NCBI GenBank assembly: GCA_046309355.1
Contig: JBKCPL010000060.1
Coordinates: 1-5,847, forward strand
Direction of reading: 5' to 3'
DNA length: 5,847 nt
Source of the DNA: CAYSBE01 sp046309355
Lineage (GTDB): Bacteria; Bacteroidota; Bacteroidia; UKL13-3
Position 1 is the first letter of the stretch, and each line of letters begins with the position of its first letter. Below are positions 1-4,898 of the stretch, in pieces. Under the pieces are notes generated by a model. That model saw only the letters and a list, made by a program, of their open reading frames with translations. It had not been told where the DNA came from and did no database searches. Made by a program: the position numbers and the translations under genes.

Positions 1-1
1 A

Positions 2-1792
2 AACGGTTGCGTGGATTCGTCTTCTGCGGTGAGTGTAACGGTGAATCCGTTGCCTTCTGCTACGGCTACTGCTGCCGGTTCTACTACATTCTGCCAAGGT
101 GGTAATGTGGTTATCAATGCAAACACCGGCACTGGTTTAACCTATCAGTGGAGAAATGCTGCGGGCAATATCAGCGGTGCTACCAATGCAAGCTTTACTG
201 CTACTGTAACCGGATTGTACAAGGTTGTTGTAACCAATTCGAATGGATGTATTGATTCATCTTCGGCTGTAAGCGTAACTGCGAACCCTGCCGGCAACTG
301 GACGGGTGTAGTCAGCTCTGCCTGGTCAAATACAGCTAACTGGAGTTGTCCACAACTGCCCACCTCAACTACCAACGTGCTGATACCTTCAGGTGTTTCC
401 AATATGCCTGTCATTAGTGATGCTCAGGTAGCCAACAACCTTACCATACAGGCAGGTGCCACTTTAACCATTTCGGGTACAGGAGCAAGATTAAACCTGT
501 TTGGTACCATCACAAATAATGGCACACTGACCAATTCAGGTGGCACAGTCGGATTATTTGGCACAACAGCACAAAGCCTACCTGCAGGAACTTACTCAAA
601 AGTGCAGGTGAATAATGCTTCTGGTGTCAGCTTATCCGGAAATACCACTATCAGTGATTCACTTATTCTTACTGCAGGAATTCTTAACCTGAATGCTCAT
701 GTGCTTACATTGGATAACAATGCGTATGCGTCAGCCGGTAATGCAGGTAGTTATATCAGAAATAACAGCACCGGTAATGTTGTCGTAAATAATGTAGGTA
801 CGGGAGGTAAATCGGGTAGTGTAATCATACCTGTTGGTAACAGTACCTACAATCCTGTTGTTCTAAATAACGCGGGTGTAGCCGATAACTTTACTGTATG
901 GGTAATTGATAGTGTAACGAACACCTACAGTGGTTCGAATCCTGTAGGAGCAGCCTTTACCACAAATGTCGTAAACCGTACATGGATTATTAACGAAGCA
1001 GTAGCAGGTGGAAGCAACTCAACGGTAACACTACAATGGGATGCCGCAAATGAAACTCCAGGATTTAACCGATCGAACGCGTACGTATCAAGATTTAATG
1101 GAGTCAGCTGGAATGGTAATACAGCCTCACCGGCTTCGGGAACAAATCCATATACGTTAGCCAGAACAGGCATCACGTCATTCTCTCCGTTTGGAGTTGC
1201 AAGTGGTGGTGTTTTACCGGTTGAACTGTTGACATTTAATGCTACAAAAGCAAGAAGAAACGTAGATGTATCATGGAGTACTGCAAGTGAGAAAAACAGC
1301 AGTCACTTCATGGTTGAGCGCTCATCTGACGGTATGACCTTTGAAACGGTATCGGCTAAAATTAAATCTGCCGGTAATTCAAATACATTGCAGTCATATA
1401 CATTCACTGATATCAATGCAGCAGAATTTGCCAACCGAAACAATGACGTTATCTATTACCGCTTAAAACAAGTGGATATAGATGGTACGTATGAGTATTC
1501 AGATCTGGTTGCTGTCGTATTCAATGAAGACATAGAGATAGTAACCGGTGCATTACCGAATCCGTTTACTGAAAAACTGCTTGCGGTTGTATCTACCAAA
1601 ACCGGTTGTATGGCTGAAATCCGTTTGACAGACGCAATGGGTAAAACCATACAGTCATTTAATGTATTCTGTAATGCAGGAGACAATAAGATTGAAATAC
1701 CGGGAGTAGAACAGCTCTATAGTGGTGTATACTTCCTGTCTATTACTCTTGATGATAATACCTTTGTACATAGGGTCGTTCATAATAAGTAA
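2..1792 (+). CDS. C-terminal part of a large secreted surface protein with Ig-like repeat and T9SS type A sorting domain (5' end outside window)
   Basis: The frame is open from base 2 (Asn-Gly-Cys-Val) to the TAA at 1790-1792, so the gene starts upstream; the GTG at 11 is internal. The 596 visible residues begin at the end of one Ig-like repeat (NGCVDSSSAVSVTVNPLP) and contain one full further copy (about 17-96) ending in the near-identical NGCIDSSSAVSVTANP. Next comes a GNWTG...W...NW segment (about 97-114), then Asn/Thr/Gly-rich beta-strand repeats (about 120-240) like those of beta-solenoid adhesins. A VLPVELLTFNA linker near residue 403 leads to a fibronectin-like segment, and the last ~80 residues (from ALPNPF) match the Por_Secre_tail type sorting domain, with an AEIRLTDAMGK strand and YSGVYFLSI. 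Proteins of this build are exported by Sec and then T9SS and attached to or released from the outer membrane. The specific ligand or role is not readable. A terminator follows directly, so it ends its transcription unit. Confidence 0.9.
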   Translation, partial: NGCVDSSSAVSVTVNPLPSATATAAGSTTFCQGGNVVINANTGTGLTYQWRNAAGNISGATNASFTATVTGLYKVVVTNSNGCIDSSSAVSVTANPAGNWTGVVSSAWSNTANWSCPQLPTSTTNVLIPSGVSNMPVISDAQVANNLTIQAGATLTISGTGARLNLFGTITNNGTLTNSGGTVGLFGTTAQSLPAGTYSKVQVNNASGVSLSGNTTISDSLILTAGILNLNAHVLTLDNNAYASAGNAGSYIRNNSTGNVVVNNVGTGGKSGSVIIPVGNSTYNPVVLNNAGVADNFTVWVIDSVTNTYSGSNPVGAAFTTNVVNRTWIINEAVAGGSNSTVTLQWDAANETPGFNRSNAYVSRFNGVSWNGNTASPASGTNPYTLARTGITSFSPFGVASGGVLPVELLTFNATKARRNVDVSWSTASEKNSSHFMVERSSDGMTFETVSAKIKSAGNSNTLQSYTFTDINAAEFANRNNDVIYYRLKQVDIDGTYEYSDLVAVVFNEDIEIVTGALPNPFTEKLLAVVSTKTGCMAEIRLTDAMGKTIQSFNVFCNAGDNKIEIPGVEQLYSGVYFLSITLDDNTFVHRVVHNK

Positions 1793-1812
1793 TCCGACAG
1801 TTTCCATTCCCG

Positions 1813-1845
1813 AAAAACCAAGGCCGTAATGGCCTTGGTTTTTTT
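1813..1845 (+). terminator. Rho-independent terminator of the T9SS-sorted surface protein gene
   Basis: A perfect inverted repeat AACCAAGGCC (1816-1825) / GGCCTTGGTT (1831-1840) with a GTAAT loop lies about 20 bases after the stop codon. It extends by A-T pairs on both sides and is followed by a T-run to 1845. The A-run on the left could make it work in the other direction too, but no minus-strand gene visible here would use it. Confidence 0.9.
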
Positions 1846-2002
1846 ATGCTATTTCGAATTTTTTTTGAATGCAATTTCTCTACATTAAAGTATCACTGAA
1901 CGGTTAGTATTAGATTGCAATGAACTTATATGAAATCTATACTTGCTCATACATGGCATTGCTATTGTATCAGGTAAACTTCTCGCCCAAAATAAATTAC
2001 AT
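1846..2002. other. Gene-free host spacer between two terminators
   Basis: This AT-rich stretch lies between the surface-protein terminator and the tRNA-side terminator. I see no convincing reading frame, RNA gene or promoter in it. It holds the short motif ATGCAATT (1869-1876), which also occurs twice in the integrase leader, but an 8-mer of this composition can recur by chance. Confidence 0.5.
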
Positions 2003-2030
2003 AAAAAAAGCCGCGGACTGCGGCTTTTTG
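2003..2030 (-). terminator. Rho-independent terminator, originally of the tRNA-Asn gene
   Basis: The inverted repeat GCCGC (2010-2014) / GCGGC (2020-2024) with a 5-base loop is extended by A-T pairs. Read on the minus strand it ends in seven T residues (complement of 2003-2009), and it begins 5 bases after the tRNA 3' end at 2036, so it fits as the terminator of the minus-strand tRNA gene. A run of five T on the plus strand makes it possibly bidirectional. It belongs to the host side of the junction. Confidence 0.8.
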
Positions 2031-2035
2031 TGTTG

Positions 2036-2081
2036 CTCCCCGGGCTGGGCTCGAACCAGCGACCCCATGATTAACAGTCAT
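2036..2081 (-). pseudogene. 3' fragment of tRNA-Asn(GTT), displaced by element integration
   Basis: Read on the minus strand, 2082 down to 2036 gives an anticodon loop CTGTTAA with anticodon GTT (plus-strand 2073-2075). Then follow stem TCATG, variable loop GGGTC, T-stem GCTGG, loop TTCGAGC, T-stem CCAGC, acceptor strand CCGGGGA and discriminator G at 2036, as expected for tRNA-Asn. No CCA is encoded next to it. The 5' half is absent: past 2081 the DNA is AT-rich and has no D-arm and no TCCCCGG acceptor strand. Even the outermost anticodon-stem pair is degraded to a T-G wobble at 2082, so tRNA identity ends there. The fragment cannot make a functional tRNA. It is best explained as the copy left at the far side when an element integrates in the tRNA 3' end and restores the intact gene at its other end. 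Confidence 0.88.
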
Positions 2082-2082
2082 A
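2066..2082. other. Probable attachment-site core (att junction) of the integrated element
   Basis: The sequence changes from tRNA-Asn to unrelated AT-rich DNA within the anticodon stem-loop, and a tyrosine recombinase gene starts about 150 bases further on, reading away from the junction. Tyrosine recombinases often cross over in the symmetric anticodon or T-loop arms of tRNA genes. The exact crossover bases cannot be fixed from one end. The 46-bp tRNA segment 2036-2081 should recur as a direct repeat at the other end of the element. Confidence 0.7.
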
Positions 2083-2098
2083 TATGAATATAAAGTGA

Positions 2099-2171
2099 TA
2101 TGAAGCGATAAGAATTAATAGTAGTGTATATCAGTGTATTACATATTTTAAGAGATGAAATATGAAGTGAT
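2099..2171. repeat. Direct repeats TATGAAGYGAT in the element end (candidate integrase arm sites)
   Basis: TATGAAGCGAT (2099-2109) and TATGAAGTGAT (2161-2171) match at 10 of 11 bases in the same orientation, 62 bases apart, between the attachment site and the integrase gene. Looser relatives (TATGAATATA at 2083) sit beside them. IntDOT-like recombinases have an N-terminal arm-binding domain that uses direct-repeat arm sites in this position. The assignment is an inference from position, and AT-rich DNA gives chance matches easily. Confidence 0.35.
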
Positions 2172-2195
2172 TTTATAGTATAAAAAGTAGTTTTG
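2167..2195 (+). promoter_or_regulatory. Bacteroidota-type promoter for the integrase gene
   Basis: TAGTTTTG at 2188-2195 matches the Bacteroidota -7 consensus TAnnTTTG exactly and lies 38 bases before the integrase ATG. The -33 element is weak: GTG at 2167-2169, 18 bases upstream, in place of TTG. Transcription would start near 2200-2203, inside the tandem repeat at 2195-2215. Confidence 0.55.
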
Positions 2196-2215
2196 TATGC
2201 AATTCGTATGCAATT
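2195..2215 (+). repeat. Tandem repeat GTATGCAATT x2 over the predicted transcription start
   Basis: GTATGCAATT occurs at 2195-2204 and again at 2206-2215, separated by one C, giving an 11-base period, about one helical turn. It begins at the last base of the -7 element and covers the expected start point of integrase transcription. The placement suits an operator or an arm site bound by the integrase or an excisionase, but no binding protein is known from the sequence. Confidence 0.5.
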
Positions 2216-2233
2216 AACCAATTTTTTAAGACA

Positions 2234-3499
2234 ATGAAAAACAGCGTATTAATAAGTGCTTATTTAGATATAAGGAATCAGAAGGCGAACGGTAAATGCA
2301 CCTTGAAGCTGCGTGTATACCAGAAAAAACCGAGGAAACAGAAGATTTATGCATCTGATCTTGAATTCACACCCGAGTATTATAATCGGTTAATGACTTC
2401 TAAAAAGCTAAATACGGATGACCGTAAAGCTATTGCGGAAATAAATAAGTTAATATCAGTTGCAGAAGAAGTAAAGGCTACCATGAAGGTATTTGACTTT
2501 ACGGAATTTGAACGTAAAATGGGGTATGTAAAAGGAGGCACAACCGAAACACTCGCATTTCATTACAATCTAGTAATTGGAGAATTGAAACGTAAGAAAG
2601 CAGAAGGCACTGCTAGCTCGTATGAGCAAAGCTATAAGTCACTAGCCCAGTTTTTTGAAAATGTAAAGGAAAGAAATATTAAACATGTTGAGGTTTCTGA
2701 AATAACACCAGGTTTATTAACCGAATATATGGAATACATGGTTGATACTAAAAATCGAAGCGAAACCACGGTAGGAATATATTTGAGGGCATTGCGCACG
2801 GTCATCAACTATGCAATACATCAAACTTCGGCATTATTGCCCGAACAGTACCCATTTGGCAAGGGTAAGTTTAAAATCCCTGCACCTAGAGGCCGAAAAA
2901 TGGCTTTAAATATGGAAGATATCAAAGCCTTGTTTCGTGCGGAACCAAAAACTGAGGAACAGGCTATGGCAAAAGATTTCTGGTTTTTCAGTTATATTTC
3001 TAACGGTATGAACATAGCCGATATAGTGACTATACGTAACAAGGATTTATCAGGAGACCAACTCAGTTTTTTTCGGAAGAAAACAGCACGAACACAAAAT
3101 AATTCAATGCCTATACAAGTGCATTTGAATGACTTTCAGAAAGAGGTGATTCACAAATACCGAGAAGCCGGCAATGCGAACGACTATGTGTTTGGAATTA
3201 TAAACAAGGCTGAACCGGAAGAGGTACAGTATAAGAAGCGGAAAAACTTTACACGGTTTATAAACCAGCATATGCAGCGGTTGATTAAAGATAACGGCCT
3301 CAGCATGGATATATCTACATATACAGCCCGGCACAGTTTTACCACCCATGCCATATTGAATAACGCAGGTATTTCTTTTGTCCAACAGGCACTTGGCCAC
3401 AGCGACCCTAAAACTACCAATACCTATATTGCCTCTTTAGGCATGGAAAAATCGAAACAGATAAACAACATTTTATTCGAAAATTTAAATGAGCAATAA
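2234..3499 (+). CDS. Tyrosine recombinase / integrase of the IntDOT-like Bacteroidota type
   Basis: This is the site-specific recombinase that would integrate and excise the element at tRNA-Asn. The 421 residues show the usual three parts: an N-terminal arm-binding domain (about 5-95, with the LKLRVYQ strand), a SAM-like core-binding domain (about 105-200), and a catalytic domain (about 222-415). Visible catalytic residues are a hairpin lysine (K282 or K283 in FFRKKTART), R366 in TYTARHSF, H389 in ALGHSDPKTT and the nucleophile Y398 in TNTYIAS. The first conserved arginine is missing: the box I segment reads SNGMNIADIV, with N260 where many relatives have Arg. IntDOT itself also lacks this Arg, so the enzyme may well be active. 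The H of the HxxR motif is likewise replaced (Y363), as is common in Bacteroidota integrases. The ATG at 2234 follows an A/T-rich leader and gives a full-length N-domain. The next gene starts inside its last codons. Confidence 0.93.
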   Translation: MKNSVLISAYLDIRNQKANGKCTLKLRVYQKKPRKQKIYASDLEFTPEYYNRLMTSKKLNTDDRKAIAEINKLISVAEEVKATMKVFDFTEFERKMGYVKGGTTETLAFHYNLVIGELKRKKAEGTASSYEQSYKSLAQFFENVKERNIKHVEVSEITPGLLTEYMEYMVDTKNRSETTVGIYLRALRTVINYAIHQTSALLPEQYPFGKGKFKIPAPRGRKMALNMEDIKALFRAEPKTEEQAMAKDFWFFSYISNGMNIADIVTIRNKDLSGDQLSFFRKKTARTQNNSMPIQVHLNDFQKEVIHKYREAGNANDYVFGIINKAEPEEVQYKKRKNFTRFINQHMQRLIKDNGLSMDISTYTARHSFTTHAILNNAGISFVQQALGHSDPKTTNTYIASLGMEKSKQINNILFENLNEQ

Positions 3500-4388
3500 T
3501 CCATTTACAGCATATTCAAAAGCAGATCAGCTATTCATAAGTGAATTTGATTCATTAAAATCAGGGGGGAGATTACATGAGAAAGATGGTTTTACTGTCG
3601 AGTTAATATATGAAGAAGTTAAATTCGAAAATAGTGAACCAGAAAATACTGGTGAGTTATTGTATAAAACTATTGACAAGCGGGATTTGCTATCAAGCAT
3701 ATTGGAGAAATGCAGTACACCCGTTACTAAATTCATGCAAGGTCACTATAATACACTACTAAACCAGAATAAGTTACAAGACTGGCAGTCTCAACTTGAG
3801 TATTATAGAAATTCAGCAGATAAAGTCTCAGCTGAGTTAATAGGTAAGCTGCCACTTTATGAATCGACAATCAAATCACATTTTGAACACATAAAAGATA
3901 GTATACCTGTAGTCTACAATACTGTTATTACTATACCTTTAAATATAAAAATGCTTGGAAACTCAGCAGTTAAAAACTATTTGGATATGCTGTACGCCCA
4001 ATTGTACCATGTTTTTACAGAAGGGGGATTTCCACTTATTGAAAAGAACACACATCCTGATGATTTTGTAAATGCATTCAGTGATAAAGACAATACTACT
4101 GTGAAGCTGAAGTGGATTGCAAAAAAGAAAAGTGGAAATGGTGCCAATCTTATGGTTTGGTTTTTCAGAGATATACTGTGTGGTCAAAGAAGGCTAATGA
4201 TTTACGAGGATATTGAGCCTTGGTTATTTAATACTTTTGTAGATTTAACTGATAATCCATTCAAAAAGAGTAATGCTAAAAAATGGGCGAAAGAAGATCG
4301 AATAGAATCTAATGCAGATAAGAATGAAAACATTGTTGAAAATGTTAACCGGATTCTAGGTAAAATATTGTCTGACAAAAATTCATGA
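3489..4388 (+). CDS. Unrecognised 299-residue protein translationally coupled to the integrase
   Basis: I do not recognise the family. The ATG at 3489 overlaps the last 11 bases of the integrase gene, so the two are probably co-transcribed and coupled. The product is soluble in appearance, with no signal peptide or membrane segment. It has an acidic N-terminal part (about 15-60), a helical, glutamine- and lysine-containing middle (65-135), a hydrophobic segment VVYNTVITIPLNIKML (141-156), and a basic tract LKWIAKKKSGNG (207-218). The C-terminal region is charged (259-281) and ends in a predicted helix ENVNRILGKIL. The C-terminal layout (a Trp followed by a helical 60-80 residue block) weakly recalls RteC-type regulators of Bacteroidota conjugative elements, but I could not establish homology. 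Its place between integrase and HTH gene makes a role in regulation or directionality of recombination possible. A cargo role is equally open. Confidence 0.8.
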   Translation: MSNNPFTAYSKADQLFISEFDSLKSGGRLHEKDGFTVELIYEEVKFENSEPENTGELLYKTIDKRDLLSSILEKCSTPVTKFMQGHYNTLLNQNKLQDWQSQLEYYRNSADKVSAELIGKLPLYESTIKSHFEHIKDSIPVVYNTVITIPLNIKMLGNSAVKNYLDMLYAQLYHVFTEGGFPLIEKNTHPDDFVNAFSDKDNTTVKLKWIAKKKSGNGANLMVWFFRDILCGQRRLMIYEDIEPWLFNTFVDLTDNPFKKSNAKKWAKEDRIESNADKNENIVENVNRILGKILSDKNS

Positions 4389-4389
4389 T

Positions 4390-4473
4390 GCTACCCGATG
4401 GCATTTAACAGCTTCCTGATTTCCGAAAATAGCTACCCAGTGTCTTAAAATAGCTACCACTAAAAGTAGCTAT
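4390..4473. repeat. Four diverged 21-bp-phased repeats with GCTACC core (possible IS21-type end relic)
   Basis: The cores GCTACCC (4390), GCTTCCT (4411), GCTACCC (4432) and GCTACCA (4453) begin exactly 21 bases apart. Units 3 and 4 are closest: AAAATAGCTACC occurs at 4426-4437 and 4447-4458. A 21-base period is two helical turns, so all cores lie on one face of the DNA. IS21-family elements carry series of about 20-bp repeats at their ends that bind the transposase; read on the minus strand, the units (GGGTAGCTATTTT) look like such repeats. No istA/istB remnant is visible. Iterons or an operator array are the alternative. Confidence 0.55.
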
Positions 4474-4480
4474 TTTTTTT
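4447..4480 (+). terminator. Hairpin with T-run, likely terminator of the integrase transcription unit
   Basis: AAAATAGCTAC (4447-4457) and GTAGCTATTTT (4466-4476) form a perfect 11-bp inverted repeat with an 8-base loop, followed by T to 4480 (eight T in total). It lies about 60 bases after the stop of the unknown gene. The stem is A/T-rich with few G-C pairs, so it may be weaker than the other terminators. The left arm includes the fourth copy of the phased repeat, so the hairpin may come from a transposon end. Confidence 0.7.
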
Positions 4481-4532
4481 GTGTTCTTACCAATGTCAAT
4501 AATGACGGGGATTTAGAATAGTTTTTGACGTA

Positions 4533-4570
4533 AACTATGATTTGGCAAGGTACCACTATTGCTCATAGTT
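4533..4570. promoter_or_regulatory. Inverted repeat AACTATGA / TCATAGTT just before the HTH gene (possible operator)
   Basis: AACTATGA (4533-4540) and its exact complement TCATAGTT (4563-4570) flank a 22-base spacer and end four bases before the ATG at 4575. It could be an operator for the HTH protein itself or an RNA hairpin over the translation start. No clear TAnnTTTG promoter with correct spacing is present: TAGTTTTTG (4519-4527) and TATGATTTG (4536-4544) each have one base too many. Confidence 0.35.
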
Positions 4571-4574
4571 GGGC

Positions 4575-4898
4575 ATGGTAAAACCAGAAATACATCAAAG
4601 TCTTACTTCTTCTGAGCCCGGGGTTCAGGAGCTGGTAAGCAAACTGTATGAGCTGATTGCTCAAAATCAAAAACAACAAGAGTATCTGTTTGTAGAGGAT
4701 GCAGCCAAAATATTGCGCTGCCACCCGCAAACTGTTTACTCCTACATATCATCTGGTAGGCTTAAGGCCGTAAAACGTACAAAACGCAATTACATAGCCA
4801 AAGCCGACCTGGAGGCTTTTATGGCTGGTGCTGAACCACCTGAACAGCCACGGCTGTTGATAAACAAGAAAGGAGGTGGAAAGAATGCAGGATTCTAA
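4575..4898 (+). CDS. Excisionase-type helix-turn-helix DNA-binding protein (HTH_17 family)
   Basis: A small DNA-binding protein of 107 residues with a MerR-like winged HTH of the excisionase (xis) family at about 38-84: LFVEDAAKILRCHPQTVYSY, then the recognition and wing part ISSGRLKAVKRTKRNYIAKADLEAF. A helix (17-36) precedes it and a Gly/Lys-rich tail (98-104) follows. I take the ATG at 4575; the in-frame TTG at 4569 would add two residues but lies within the inverted repeat and is a rarer start. In Bacteroidota mobile elements such proteins sit next to RepA-like ATPases and act in excision, mobilization or regulation; which applies here cannot be told. The 3' end overlaps the next gene by 14 bases, and its last codons contain that gene's ribosome binding site. 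Confidence 0.87.
   Translation: MVKPEIHQSLTSSEPGVQELVSKLYELIAQNQKQQEYLFVEDAAKILRCHPQTVYSYISSGRLKAVKRTKRNYIAKADLEAFMAGAEPPEQPRLLINKKGGGKNAGF
4871..4876 (+). promoter_or_regulatory. Strong Shine-Dalgarno sequence for the AAA ATPase gene
   Basis: AGGAGG, within AAAGGAGGTGG, is a near-perfect Shine-Dalgarno match 8 bases before the ATG at 4885. It lies inside the coding end of the HTH gene (codons for Lys-Gly-Gly-Gly) and decides the start of the ATPase. The other genes in the window have no such site, as is usual in Bacteroidota. Confidence 0.75.

Noticed and set aside
11..13. GTG at 11 as the start of the surface protein gene
   Set aside because: The frame is open to the window edge and the codons before it (Asn-Gly-Cys) match the repeat NGCIDSSS further on, so it is internal.
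145..1686. Minus-strand open frames within the surface protein gene
   Set aside because: They overlap a gene with clear Ig-like and sorting-domain sequence, have low-complexity products mirroring its repeats, and show no recognisable motif.
1869..1876. ATGCAATT in the host spacer as a further copy of the integrase leader repeat
   Set aside because: It lies on the host side of the junction, is only eight AT-rich bases, and has no phasing with the other copies.
2036..2110. A complete tRNA-Asn gene on the minus strand
   Set aside because: The D-arm and 5' acceptor strand that would lie at about 2083-2110 are not there; that stretch is AT-rich with no complement to the acceptor 3' strand.
3104..4187. 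Minus-strand open frames within the integrase and the unknown gene
   Set aside because: They are shadows of well-supported plus-strand genes and show no motif or start signal.
4519..4544. A TAnnTTTG promoter before the HTH gene
   Set aside because: TAGTTTTTG and TATGATTTG each carry one extra base, and no TTG lies at the right distance upstream of either.
2083..4568. A CRISPR array or toxin-antitoxin pair in the element end
   Set aside because: The repeats are short, few and diverged without regular unique spacers, and no small gene pair of that kind is present.
4569..4571. TTG at 4569 as the start of the HTH gene
   Set aside because: An ATG follows two codons later; the TTG lies in the inverted repeat and has no supporting ribosome binding site.
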